Assembly: GCF_046736075.1 (NCBI RefSeq)
Contig: NZ_CP177163.1
Span: 1,426,001 to 1,490,000 of the forward strand
DNA: 64,000 bases
Origin: Stenotrophomonas sp046736075
GTDB lineage: Bacteria; Pseudomonadota; Gammaproteobacteria; Xanthomonadales; Xanthomonadaceae
Direction of reading: 5' to 3'
Of this stretch, positions 33,266-42,174 are shown in pieces. How positions within the stretch are numbered: the stretch's first letter is position 1; every line of letters starts with the position of its first letter. Made by a program: the position numbers and the translations under genes. The notes beneath the pieces are model-generated. The model had not been told where the DNA came from. It was given only the letters and a program-made list of their open reading frames with translations, and searched no databases.

Positions 33266-35557
33266 TCAGAACTCGGCGCCGAGGGTCAGGAACACCTGGC
33301 GCGGGGCGCTGGCGTGGATCGCGTAGCGGGTGCCGGTGGGGTCGGTCGGAGCGAACGAACTGAGCTGGCCGGCGTAGCGCTTGTTGGTCAGGTTGGTGGC
33401 GTTGAGCGATACCTTGACGTCACGCAGGCCCATGCCCGGACCGAACGAATAGCCCATGCCGGCATCGAAGGTGGTCACACCCGGCACCGACTGGTCGTTG
33501 GTGTAGGTGTAGTAGCGCTTGCCGGTGTACTTGGCGCGCAGGCTGGCGAAGAAGCCGTCGCGGTTCCAGCTGATCTCGCTGGAGGCCATGCGCTGCGGGG
33601 TATCGACGGTGATCTTGCCGGCCACCGGCACGATCGCGCCACCGGAGGTGTAGTTGTCTTCGTAGGTGGTCTTGTTCCAGGAGAGCGCGTTGTACCACTG
33701 CAGGCCGTCAATCGGCTTGAGGATGAAGGTCAGCTCGGCGCCGCGGCTCTTGACCGACCCGACGTTGATGAAGCGCGTGATGCACTCCGGACGCGTGCCC
33801 ACTTCGATGCTGGTGCACGGGTTGAGCGACAGCAGACGGTTGTCGAACATCACGTGGTAGGCGGCGATGGAGGCCTGGTACTTCTCGCCGAAGGTGCGGA
33901 AGCCTGCTTCCAGGGTCTTGGACTTCTCCGGATCCAGCCCGGCGCTGGCCGCGAAGGATTCCGGCGACACCTGCAGCGGGCCGCCGCTGCCGCCGCCGAC
34001 GAAGGCGGCGATGTTCTCCGAGTAGGACGCGAACAGCTCCTGGTTCGGGGTGAGCTTGAAGCCGATACCGGCCTGCGGCAGCACCGATTCCTTGGCGGTC
34101 AGCGTACCGGAGGCATAGCTGGCCTCGGTGCCGGGCTTGGCATTGGCGGTCATGCGCGTGTTCGGGCTCTTGACGCCCACGTCCACGGTCAGGCGGTTGT
34201 CCAGGAAGCGCATGCGGTCCTGCACGTAGAACTGGCGCGTGCGGATGTCGAAGTCCTGGTCGAACAGGCGACGGTCGGGGTGGTTGAGGTAGCCGTCATC
34301 CAGGAACGGGCCGGTGATGTAGTAGAAGTTGCGCTCGACATTGTGGTCGTTGCGCTCGTACCACAGGCCAGCTTCGAGTTCGTGCAGGCCCCACTGCCAG
34401 CTCAGCGCGGCGGTGATGCCCTGGCGGTTGATGGTGTAGTTGGTGCTGCGGATGGAGATCGGCAGCGCCTGCGGCGTGCCCGGGTTGGACGGCTGGCCCG
34501 GTGCCCACCAGTGGCCCTGGCCACGGTTTTCATGGTGGTAGCCGAGCAGCTTCAGGCGGGCGGTATCGCCCAGCGCGAGGTCGGCATCGAGCGAATAGAG
34601 ATTGTCATCGCGCAGCGCGCGGCTCTGGTAGTACGCGTCGTCGATGCTGTTGACGTCGCCGCTGAAGGCGCACTTCTGCGCGTTGTAGGTGCCCGGCGCA
34701 CAGTACGCCGCGGCCACGGCGCGGTCCCAGTCCGGCGCGTAGATGTTCCAGTCCCAGCCCAGCCCACGCGCGAGCATGCTCTTGGACAGGTAGGCGTAGT
34801 TGGCCTGGCTCGCCCGCGACGTGGCGACGAAGGCGCCGAAGCGGTTGTCGCCGACATTCCACACCGCCTTGGCATTGAACTGGCGGGTGGTCTGGTTCTG
34901 GTTCGGCTCGGCCCACATGTCCGCATCCTGGTGGACGCCGGAGACGTAGGCGGAGAAGCCGTTGATGTCGCCGGTATCCACGCGCAGGTAGCCGCGCCGC
35001 TGGTTGTCGTCGCCCACGGTCACGCTGGCACGGCCACCGAACTCGGTGGACGGGTCCTGCGAGAAGTACTGGATGGTGCCGCCGAGGTTGCTGGTGGAGG
35101 CCACACCCAGTGAACCGATGCCCTGCGACAGCTCGGCACCGGCCAGGTTCTCGGCGATCAACGCGCGGGCGATGCTCAGGCCGTTGTAGTTGCCGTAGCT
35201 GTTGTCGCCGAGCGGGATGCCATCCAGCGTGTAACCCAGGCGGCTCTTGTCGAAGCCGCGCAGGCTGATCGTCTGCGATTCCTCGTTGGCGCCGAAGGCA
35301 TCGTTGGACTGCACCGACACGCCGGGCAGGCGGTCGAGGATCTTCTGGCCGCTGGTGCCCGGCGGCAGCACTTCCTTGTCCACGGCGGTGATGCGCTGCA
35401 CCTGGCGGGTTTCGCCCTGGCCGATCACCGATACGGTGTCGAGGGTCTGCGCGCTGAGCGCAACGTTGGCGTCGGTGTTGGCGTCTACATCGGCGGCGTG
35501 GGCATTGGCAGCGCACAGCGCGATCGCAACGGCGATCGTCAGGGGTCGGGTAAGCAT
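33266..35557 (-). CDS. TonB-dependent outer-membrane receptor
   Basis: A 763-residue receptor with a signal peptide (AVAIALCAANAHAAD), a TonB-box-like segment (LDTVSVIGQ), a plug domain (ILDRLPGVSVQSNDAFG, ISLRGFDKSRLGYTLDGIPL) and a beta-barrel ending in Phe (VFLTLGAEF). Such receptors pull siderophores, cobalamin, sugars or other scarce ligands across the outer membrane using TonB energy. The plug/barrel boundary and the Trp/Tyr-rich loops do not point to one ligand, and no Fur box was found upstream. ATG at 35557 follows ACGGA. It stands alone, so its substrate is unknown. Confidence 0.92.
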   Translation of the reverse strand: MLTRPLTIAVAIALCAANAHAADVDANTDANVALSAQTLDTVSVIGQGETRQVQRITAVDKEVLPPGTSGQKILDRLPGVSVQSNDAFGANEESQTISLRGFDKSRLGYTLDGIPLGDNSYGNYNGLSIARALIAENLAGAELSQGIGSLGVASTSNLGGTIQYFSQDPSTEFGGRASVTVGDDNQRRGYLRVDTGDINGFSAYVSGVHQDADMWAEPNQNQTTRQFNAKAVWNVGDNRFGAFVATSRASQANYAYLSKSMLARGLGWDWNIYAPDWDRAVAAAYCAPGTYNAQKCAFSGDVNSIDDAYYQSRALRDDNLYSLDADLALGDTARLKLLGYHHENRGQGHWWAPGQPSNPGTPQALPISIRSTNYTINRQGITAALSWQWGLHELEAGLWYERNDHNVERNFYYITGPFLDDGYLNHPDRRLFDQDFDIRTRQFYVQDRMRFLDNRLTVDVGVKSPNTRMTANAKPGTEASYASGTLTAKESVLPQAGIGFKLTPNQELFASYSENIAAFVGGGSGGPLQVSPESFAASAGLDPEKSKTLEAGFRTFGEKYQASIAAYHVMFDNRLLSLNPCTSIEVGTRPECITRFINVGSVKSRGAELTFILKPIDGLQWYNALSWNKTTYEDNYTSGGAIVPVAGKITVDTPQRMASSEISWNRDGFFASLRAKYTGKRYYTYTNDQSVPGVTTFDAGMGYSFGPGMGLRDVKVSLNATNLTNKRYAGQLSSFAPTDPTGTRYAIHASAPRQVFLTLGAEF

Positions 35558-35693
35558 GTTGATCCGTTACATGTGGGGTGGTCACCGGCGTGATGCAGGT
35601 GCGTGACCATCATGCGAGCGGAACATGAAAGCATTCTTACGCCACGCGCCGCTTCCGATGAAGTGCGACGCAGTTTGGAAAATCTGGCGTGCG

Positions 35694-36947
35694 TTACTCG
35701 GTGGCCAGCTGGTCCATGCGGATGCGGTTGGCGAACAGCGAGAACGCGAGCATGCCGGCAAGGCCGTTGGCCCGGCTGACCCAGTGCGGCAGCCAGCGCG
35801 GCGGGCGCAGGATGCCCTCTTCGAACAGCGGCGCGAACGCGATGGCATCGGTGAGCGACATCTTGCCGGCGAACAGCCAGCGGCACACCTGCAGGCGGTC
35901 TTCGGCCAGCATGTGGCGGAAGAAGGTATGCACCGACACGAGGCCGCGCAGGTACACGGTGTCCTTGGTGAACGCCGCGCCGCCGCTGGGCGGTACCCCG
36001 CGGAACACGCGCTGGGCCGATGCGAAGCTTTCTTCGTTGTTCTGGCCGGCGTCGCAGAAGTAGCGGAACACCTGGATGAAGTCGGCGCCCTCGCGCGCCA
36101 TCGCGATCGCCTCGGTGCGCAGGCTGATGCGCTTGAGCCGTTCGATGTCGATGCTGCCGGTGATCTGCTCGGCGAACGTGGCCAGCCCTTCCTGGGTGGC
36201 GGTGACGCGCGGCGACGACAGCGCCAGGCTGGGCAGGTGCGGCTGTTCGCGGCCGTTGAGCGCGGTGAGCGAGTGCACCAGGGCTTCGTGGTGGAACAGC
36301 TGCGCGCGATCATAGGCGCTGAAGCGCGCGCTGGTGCGCAGGCGGATGCGGGTGGGGCCGGCGGCGGCCTTGGAGATCAGCTCCGGGTCGAGCTGCACGG
36401 TGATGATGCGCGATTCGAAGAACGCATCCAGATCGCTCTGCAGCTGCAGTTGCAGCGCGGTGGCGGAGACCGGCACCTGTTCTTCCGGGGCGAGCAGTTC
36501 GTGGTCCAGTTCCTGGGCGATCTGGATGAAGTGGCGGGCCGCATCGCGGGTGCTGGGGCCGTGGCCGGGCAGCGGTTGCTCGGGCGCGCCGAACAGTTCC
36601 ACGGAGTAACGGTCGACGGCGGCGGTGCCCAACGATTCGAGCAGGCCGGCGGCCTGGTCCCAGCTGTGCGCCGAGCGCTGCACGTACAGCCCGATGGGAT
36701 GGGAGGGATCGCACTGGGCGCTGATCGCGGCAAGCGCGCGCCGGGTGTCGCCGAAATCCAGGCGGGGGTAGTCCACCTGCGGCAGCACCGGCTGCCCGCG
36801 CGCCACGCTGGCCAGAAACGGCGCCTGCAGCGCCGCAGGCCAACTGGTCAGGCCCAGCAGCTTGATGCCGGCCACGGCCTCCACCAGCTGCGCGTCGAGC
36901 GCCGTGTGGTGGGCCACATCACGATCCACGGTCATGGGTGTGTCCAT
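35694..36947 (-). CDS. QEGLA-motif protein (DUF1704), putative metallopeptidase
   Basis: A 417-residue cytoplasmic protein of the DUF1704 family, named in bacteria 'flavohemoglobin expression-modulating QEGLA motif protein'. It has HEALVH at about residue 219 (an HExxxH metal site) and TQEGLATFAEQ about 35 residues later. Eukaryotic members of the same family (MATCAP) are tubulin carboxypeptidases using this metal site, so peptidase activity is plausible here; the bacterial substrate is unknown. The start at 36947 lacks a clear ribosome site, and MTV at 36935 is an alternative. The upstream side runs directly into the large repeat array. Confidence 0.85.
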   Translation of the reverse strand: MDTPMTVDRDVAHHTALDAQLVEAVAGIKLLGLTSWPAALQAPFLASVARGQPVLPQVDYPRLDFGDTRRALAAISAQCDPSHPIGLYVQRSAHSWDQAAGLLESLGTAAVDRYSVELFGAPEQPLPGHGPSTRDAARHFIQIAQELDHELLAPEEQVPVSATALQLQLQSDLDAFFESRIITVQLDPELISKAAAGPTRIRLRTSARFSAYDRAQLFHHEALVHSLTALNGREQPHLPSLALSSPRVTATQEGLATFAEQITGSIDIERLKRISLRTEAIAMAREGADFIQVFRYFCDAGQNNEESFASAQRVFRGVPPSGGAAFTKDTVYLRGLVSVHTFFRHMLAEDRLQVCRWLFAGKMSLTDAIAFAPLFEEGILRPPRWLPHWVSRANGLAGMLAFSLFANRIRMDQLATE

Positions 36948-37008
36948 GAGGCGGACATTAGCAGGGTCCGGGCATGGGCTGCGGCATCACCGGGCCGGGT
37001 AGCGCATT

Positions 37009-37814
37009 GTAGAGCCGGCTTCTAGCCGGCTGGCGCGCGGGGCGTGGGGGTATCGGTGGCCGGAGTAGAGCAGCCGACTAGAAGTCGGCTCTACGGGGCG
37101 CAGCGCGGGCTGCCTTGTAGAGCCGGCTTCTAGCCGGCTGTCGCGCGGAGCGCGGGGGTTGTCGGTGGCCGGAGCAGAGCAGCCGACTAGAAGTCGGCTC
37201 TACGGGGCGTAGCGCGCGCTGCCCTGTAGAGCCGGCTTCTAGCCGGCTGGCGCGCGGAGCGCGGGGTTGTCGGTGGCCGCAGGAGAGCAGCCGACTAGAA
37301 GTCGGCTCTACGGGGCGCAGCGAGCGGTGGCTGCTTTGTAGAGCCGGCTTCTAGCCGGCTGTCGCGCGGGGCGTGGGGTTGGTCGGTGGCCGTATGGAGA
37401 GCAGCCGACTAGAAGTCGGCTCTACGGGGCGCAGCGCGCGCTGCCTTGTAGAGCCGGCTTCCAGCCGGCTGGCGCGCGGAGCGCAGGGGGTGTCGGTGGC
37501 CGGAGGAGAGCAGCCGACTGGAAGTCGGCTCTACGGGGCGCAGCGTGCGGTGGCTGGTAGAGCCGGCTTCTAGCCGGCTGTCGCGCGGAGCGCGGGGTTG
37601 TCGGTGGCCGTAGGAGAGCAGCCGACTAGAAGTCGGCTCTACCGGTGCGAGCGGTGGCTGCTTTGTAGAGCCGGCTTCTAGCCGGCTGCCGCGCGGAGCG
37701 CGGGGGGTGTCGGTGGCCGTATGGAGAGCAGCCGACTAACAGTCGGCTCTACCGAGCGCGGGGCACGGGGGGCGGTGGCTGCGCGGAGCGCAGCCGACCA
37801 ACGGTCGGCTCTAC
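37009..37814. repeat. SMAG-like palindromic repeat array, seven paired units
   Basis: Paired units lie at 37009-37094, 37117-37203, 37226-37311, 37338-37425, 37448-37534, 37557-37642 and 37665-37752, spaced by 14-26 bp of similar sequence, plus a lone right half at 37790-37814. Left halves read GTAG then AGCCGGC-TTCTA-GCCGGCT; right halves AGCCGAC-TAGAA-GTCGGCT then CTAC. In unit 5 both loops are changed together (TTCCA and TGGAA); in unit 7 the right loop is TAACA. The last CTAC (37811-37814) supplies the rsgA stop codon. The array fills all 863 bp between the QEGLA gene and rsgA. Confidence 0.92.
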
Positions 37815-38902
37815 CGCTTCTTGCCGGGGGGGCGCCACTGCGCGCCCTTGCCGACGTGCTTGCGCTCGATGGCCTGCTGGGCCTGGCGGACGGCGAGCTT
37901 GGCGGCGGCGGCGGCGACTTCGTCCTTCAGTTTGAAGTAGTTGAGCAGGCGTTCTTCGTCGAGGTCGCCGGCCTCGATGGCGGCGCGCACGGCACAGCCC
38001 GGTTCGCGCTGGTGCGCGCAGTCGCGGAAGCGGCACTGGGCGGCCAGCGCTTCCACGTCGGCGAAGCCGCCTTCACTGAGCGCTTCCTCGCCGGTCGGCT
38101 TGAGTTCGCGCATGCCGGGGGTGTCGATCAGGCAGGCACCCGCCGGCAGCGGGATGAGCGCGCGGTGGGTGGTGGTGTGGCGGCCGCGCGAGTCGTTCAC
38201 GCGCACATCGGCGGTCTTCATCCGCTCCTCGCCCAGCAGCGTGTTGGTCAGCGTGGACTTGCCCGCGCCCGACGAACCGACCAGCACCACGGTGCGGCCC
38301 GCGCCCAGCCACGGCAGCAGCGCTGCGGCACTGGCCGGGTCCTTGCCGTTGATCGCCAGCAGCGGGATGTTCTGTGCCGCCAGTTCCTCCAGCACGGCCA
38401 GGGCATCCTCGCTGTACTCGGTCTGGTCGGCCTTGGTCAGCACCACCACCGGCTGCGCGCCGCCACCGCCGACCAGCAGCAGATAGCGCTCGATCCGGCG
38501 CGGATTGAAGTCCGCATCCAGCCCGCAGACGATGAACACCGTATCGATGTTGGCCGCGATCACCTGCTGGTGGTAGTGCTCGCCCGCCGCACCGCGCTTG
38601 ATCGCAGTGCGCCGCGGCAGCAGGGCCACGATCTTGATGCCGTCCAGCAGCACCCAGTCGCCAACGGCGGCACGTTCGTGGCTGGGGAAGCGCGGACGCT
38701 GCCACTCGGCCGGGGATTCGGTGCGGATCGCGGCGTCGGGCACATCGGCAACGATGTAGCCGGTGCGGTGCTGCTCGATCACCCGGCCCGGGCGGGCCTG
38801 CGGGTGCTCGTCGAACAGGGCCTGCCAGGCGGGCAGCTCGGGGGCGCCGGCCCAGGGCCAGCCCATCGTCTGCAGGGCGCGGTAATCGGTGGTGTGGGTC
38901 AT
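37811..38902 (-). CDS. rsgA: Ribosome small-subunit GTPase RsgA
   Basis: A 363-residue circularly permuted GTPase that checks late 30S subunit assembly. An N-terminal OB-like domain precedes G4 (VVLTKAD), then G1 (VLVGSSGAGKSTLTNTLLG), G2/G3 region (HTTTHRALIPL, IDTPGMREL) and a C-terminal zinc finger (CRFRDCAHQREPGCAV). This G4-G1-G3 order is diagnostic of RsgA. The ATG at 38902 (MTHTTDY) is chosen; ATG at 38911 would add three residues. Its last codon is followed by TAG belonging to the GTAG head of the repeat array, so the repeat defines the end of the protein (GKKR). Confidence 0.95.
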   Translation of the reverse strand: MTHTTDYRALQTMGWPWAGAPELPAWQALFDEHPQARPGRVIEQHRTGYIVADVPDAAIRTESPAEWQRPRFPSHERAAVGDWVLLDGIKIVALLPRRTAIKRGAAGEHYHQQVIAANIDTVFIVCGLDADFNPRRIERYLLLVGGGGAQPVVVLTKADQTEYSEDALAVLEELAAQNIPLLAINGKDPASAAALLPWLGAGRTVVLVGSSGAGKSTLTNTLLGEERMKTADVRVNDSRGRHTTTHRALIPLPAGACLIDTPGMRELKPTGEEALSEGGFADVEALAAQCRFRDCAHQREPGCAVRAAIEAGDLDEERLLNYFKLKDEVAAAAAKLAVRQAQQAIERKHVGKGAQWRPPGKKR

Positions 38903-39075
38903 CGGGGCCATTCTAGAGGGTGCAGCGCGTCGGCGTCGCCAGCGCAGGTAGCCCCCTGCCCCCGCAGCGGCCGGCAACTGCCTGCCAGCATTGGGAAACA
39001 GGTCCCGAAACGCTTGCCCTGCAACGCAGCATTTCCGCTACCATGCGATTTCCAAGCCCGAACCACGGCCCAGTC

Positions 39076-40350
39076 ATGTCCACACCCCCGCTGAAGCCGC
39101 TCGCCACCCGCGAGCGCCTGTCCGAAGTCCGCTACGAGATCCGGGGCGAACTGGCGCGGCGAGCGCGGGAGCTGGAGGCGCAGGGCCGCAAGCTGATCAA
39201 GCTCAACATCGGCAACCCCGGCAACTTCGGTTTCCGCGCCCCCGAGCACCTGCAGCGGGCCATTGCCGACGACATGGGCCGGACCGACCCGTACACCCAC
39301 CAGCAGGGGCTGCCCGAAGCCCGCGAGGCCATCGCCGCCGCGTACGCCCGGCGTGGCGCGCCCGACGCGCATCCGGACCGGGTATTCATCGGCAACGGCG
39401 TCAGCGAGCTGATCGACCTGTCGCTGCGCGCCCTGCTCAATCCCGGCGATGAAGTACTGGTGCCCTCGCCCGACTACCCGCTGTGGTCGGCTGCCACCAT
39501 CCTCAATGACGGCCGGCCGGTGTACTACCGCTGCGCGCCGGAGAACGGCTTCCAGCCGGACCCGGTGGAAATCGAATCGCTGGTGTCCTCGCGCACCCGC
39601 GCGATCGTGCTGATCAATCCGAACAATCCCAGCGGTGCCAGTTACTCCAAGGCGCTGCTGGAACGCATCGTGGCCATCGCGGCAAAGCACAACCTGCTGC
39701 TGATGGTCGATGAGATCTACGACCAGATCCTGTACGACGGCGCCGAGTTCCACGCGGTGGCCCCGCTGGCCGGCGATCATCCGTGCATCACCTTCAGCGG
39801 CCTGAGCAAGGTGCACCGCGCCTGTGGCTGGCGGGTGGGCTGGGCGATGCTGTCCGGCGCATCCGAGCGCCTGGGCGAGTTCCGCGCGGCGATGGACCTG
39901 CTCAGTGCGCTGCGCCTGTGCGCCAACGTGCCGGGCCAGTATGCGATCGACGCGGCGGTCAACGGGCCGGACACCATCTCGGCGCTGTGCGCGCCCGGCG
40001 GCCGCCTGTACGAAACCCGCCGCGCGGTGATCGAGGCCTGTAACGCCAGCGAGCACCTGTCGCTGGTGGCCCCGGCCGGTGCGCTGTACGCCTTCCCGGC
40101 CGTGGTCGGGCCGGCCGCGCGCAGCTTCGACGACCATGACTTCGCGCTGGAACTGATGAACGAGGAAGGCGTGCTGGTGGTGCCGGGCTCCAGCTTCAAC
40201 GTGCCGTACCGCCACCATTTCCGCGTCACCCTGCTGCCCGAGCCCGAGGTCATGCGCGACGTCTTCGGCCGCATCGACCGGGCCTTGGCGCGCCGCGCCG
40301 AGGCCAACACCAAAGTGGTGCCGCTGAAGCCGCGCAGCGCGGTGGCCTGA
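39076..40350 (+). CDS. AlaA-like aspartate aminotransferase-fold aminotransferase
   Basis: A 424-residue class I PLP aminotransferase. Signatures are LIKLNIGNPGNFGF, NGVSELIDLSLRALL, VPSPDYPLWSAA, INPNNPSGA, VDEIYDQILYDG and the Schiff-base Lys in FSGLSKVHRACGWRVGW. These match the alanine transaminase AlaA subgroup, which makes alanine from pyruvate and glutamate. The usual AlaA reads SGLSKTYRAAG; here it is KVHRACG, a mild difference. ATG at 39076 (MSTPPLK) begins the conserved region. It is divergent from rsgA and the next gene starts four bases after its stop. Confidence 0.9.
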   Translation: MSTPPLKPLATRERLSEVRYEIRGELARRARELEAQGRKLIKLNIGNPGNFGFRAPEHLQRAIADDMGRTDPYTHQQGLPEAREAIAAAYARRGAPDAHPDRVFIGNGVSELIDLSLRALLNPGDEVLVPSPDYPLWSAATILNDGRPVYYRCAPENGFQPDPVEIESLVSSRTRAIVLINPNNPSGASYSKALLERIVAIAAKHNLLLMVDEIYDQILYDGAEFHAVAPLAGDHPCITFSGLSKVHRACGWRVGWAMLSGASERLGEFRAAMDLLSALRLCANVPGQYAIDAAVNGPDTISALCAPGGRLYETRRAVIEACNASEHLSLVAPAGALYAFPAVVGPAARSFDDHDFALELMNEEGVLVVPGSSFNVPYRHHFRVTLLPEPEVMRDVFGRIDRALARRAEANTKVVPLKPRSAVA

Positions 40351-40353
40351 GGC

Positions 40354-40977
40354 ATGGCGCTGCGCTACCTGGCATTGGGCGATTCCTACACGATCGGCGA
40401 AGACGTCGCGGCCAGCGGCCGTTGGCCGGTGCAGCTGGCCGTCGCACTGCGCGACAGCGGCATCGCGCTGGACGATCCGCACATCATTGCCACCACCGGC
40501 TGGACCACCGACGAGCTCGATGCCGGCATCGATGCCGATGCCCCGCAGGGACCGTTCGATCTGGTCAGCCTGCTGATCGGCGTCAACGACCAGTACCGCG
40601 GGCGCAGCGTGGACGACTATCGCGGGCGCTTCACCGCGCTGCTGCAGCGCGCGCTGGGCTTCGCCGGCGACCGCGCGCCACGGGTGCTGGTGTTGTCGAT
40701 CCCGGACTGGGGCGTCACCCCGTACGCCATCGCCTCCGGTCGCGACCGCGTGCAGATCGGGCAGGAACTGGATGCCTACAACGCGGCGGCCGCCGCGATC
40801 TGCGCCGAGCACGGCGTGGTCTTCATCGACATCACCGACCTCAGCCGCGACTACGGTGGCGAAGCGGTGATGCTCGCCGCCGATGGGCTGCACCCGTCGG
40901 CGGCGATGTACACGCTCTGGCACCAGCGCGCCTACGCGGTCGCGCGGGTGCACCTGGGCGACGAGGGCGCGCACTGA
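40354..40977 (+). CDS. SGNH/GDSL-family hydrolase
   Basis: A 207-residue esterase/lipase-like enzyme with all SGNH blocks: block I ALGDSYTIGE (nucleophile Ser), block III IGVNDQYRG (Gly-Asn), and block V ADGLHPS with the catalytic Asp-His. No signal peptide, so a cytoplasmic acyl-ester hydrolase is likely; the substrate is unknown. It starts four bases after the aminotransferase stop and its own stop overlaps the following methyltransferase frame. Confidence 0.9.
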   Translation: MALRYLALGDSYTIGEDVAASGRWPVQLAVALRDSGIALDDPHIIATTGWTTDELDAGIDADAPQGPFDLVSLLIGVNDQYRGRSVDDYRGRFTALLQRALGFAGDRAPRVLVLSIPDWGVTPYAIASGRDRVQIGQELDAYNAAAAAICAEHGVVFIDITDLSRDYGGEAVMLAADGLHPSAAMYTLWHQRAYAVARVHLGDEGAH

Positions 40978-41684
40978 GCACGGATGCCGCACCACTGGCC
41001 AGGGAACAGGCCCGCCGCATCGCCGCCGCGTTCATGCCGGCCCGGCGCTTCGGCAACCGACGCGATTACTACTACAGCCGCGGCAAGCTCGGCAGCGATC
41101 CGCTGTATCCGGGTGTGCTGGCCGCACTTGCGCCCGCGCAGGGCCCGCTGCTGGACATCGGCTGCGGGCTTGGGCTGCTGGCGCATGTGCTGCGTCAGCA
41201 CGGCCAGCTGCAGTCCTATCGTGGCGTGGACATCGATGCGGACAAGATCGCGCGCGCGCAGCGTGCCGGCGCGCGTGCGGCACTGGCCGATGCCGCCTTT
41301 GCGTGCCTGGATGCCAGTGCCCGCCTGCCCGACCACCACGGCAGCGTGGCCCTGCTCGATGTGCTGCAGTACCTGCCGGCAGACGCGCAGGGCGCTCTGC
41401 TGCGCGAGGCGGCGGCGCGTGTGGCGCCCGAGGGCCGGCTGGTGATCCGCACCACACTGGCCGACCGCAGCGGCCGCGACCGCGCCACCCGCCTCACCGA
41501 CATGCTCGCCCATCTGGTTGGCTGGATGGGCACGCGCCCGCGCCACTATCCCGATGCGGCCAGTGTGCGCGCGCCGCTGGAAGCGGCGGGGCTGCAGCTG
41601 ACGATGGCACCGCTGTACGGCAATACGCCCTTCAACAACTGGCTGATCGTGGCCGCGCCCGTCCCGTCTGCGCCCGGCCAATGA
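40974..41684 (+). CDS. Class I SAM-dependent methyltransferase, possible CTG start
   Basis: A 236-residue methyltransferase with motif I LLDIGCGLGLLAHVL, an acidic end of strand 2 (YRGVDIDADKI), and LLDVLQYLPADAQ. The conserved frame extends upstream to 40974, where no ATG, GTG or TTG exists; CTG at 40974-40976 overlaps the hydrolase TGA and has GAGG seven bases upstream, as a coupled start would. The first in-frame ATG is at 41034 and would drop 20 residues (STDAAPLAREQARRIAAAF) but keep the whole SAM fold. The substrate is unknown. Confidence 0.8.
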   Translation: MSTDAAPLAREQARRIAAAFMPARRFGNRRDYYYSRGKLGSDPLYPGVLAALAPAQGPLLDIGCGLGLLAHVLRQHGQLQSYRGVDIDADKIARAQRAGARAALADAAFACLDASARLPDHHGSVALLDVLQYLPADAQGALLREAAARVAPEGRLVIRTTLADRSGRDRATRLTDMLAHLVGWMGTRPRHYPDAASVRAPLEAAGLQLTMAPLYGNTPFNNWLIVAAPVPSAPGQ

Positions 41685-41766
41685 GCTCCGTTCCGTCTGC
41701 AGGCTGGCCGCTGCGGCCGCGCGCGCGCATACTCGCGCCCCTGACCTGTCCCGGCACGGAGCCGCC

Positions 41767-42147
41767 ATGACCTCGCCTTCCCGGCATTCCGCGCTGGGCA
41801 TCGTGGCGTTCATCACCAGCCTCTGCGGCGTGGCGTTGTTCTCCATCGCGCTTGGCCTGGGCTATCTGTTCGTGCAGCGCCATGCCGAAGTCGAAGGGCT
41901 CGCGCTGGCGCCCACGCTGGGCGTGCTCGGGTTGATCAGCATCGGCCTCAATGGCCTGGCCGGTCTGCTCGGGGTGGGCAGCGTGCTGCAGCACCGGCGC
42001 CGGCGGCTGTTCGGCGTGCTGGCGCTGATCCTCTCGCTGGCCGTTCTGTGCGTCTACCTCGCGCTGGGCACCTGGACCCACCAGCAGTGGCAGCGCAGCC
42101 ACCCACCGGCCGCCCCGGCCACGCATGTCCCGGCGCTGCCGACCTGA
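41767..42147 (+). CDS. Small multi-pass membrane protein
   Basis: A 126-residue protein with three likely TM helices (about 10-34, 46-70, 80-100) and a basic loop HRRRRR between the second and third. The repeated phrase SALGIVAFITSLCGVALF resembles the DUF4190-like small membrane proteins and is similar to the opening of the next gene (SGLGIAAFCLALGCALIM), so the pair are distant paralogues. Function unknown. It follows GGAG about six bases upstream. Confidence 0.7.
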   Translation: MTSPSRHSALGIVAFITSLCGVALFSIALGLGYLFVQRHAEVEGLALAPTLGVLGLISIGLNGLAGLLGVGSVLQHRRRRLFGVLALILSLAVLCVYLALGTWTHQQWQRSHPPAAPATHVPALPT

Positions 42148-42174
42148 TTGTCACCCACCACTGAAAAGGACCTC

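Noticed and set aside
35558..35693. Fur box upstream of the TonB-dependent receptor
   Set aside because: No sequence close to the GATAATGATTATCATTATC-type consensus was found, so iron control is not supported.
37009..37814. CRISPR-like appearance of the regularly spaced array
   Set aside because: Units are paired palindromes and the intervening sequence is itself repeated, not unique spacers; no cas genes nearby.
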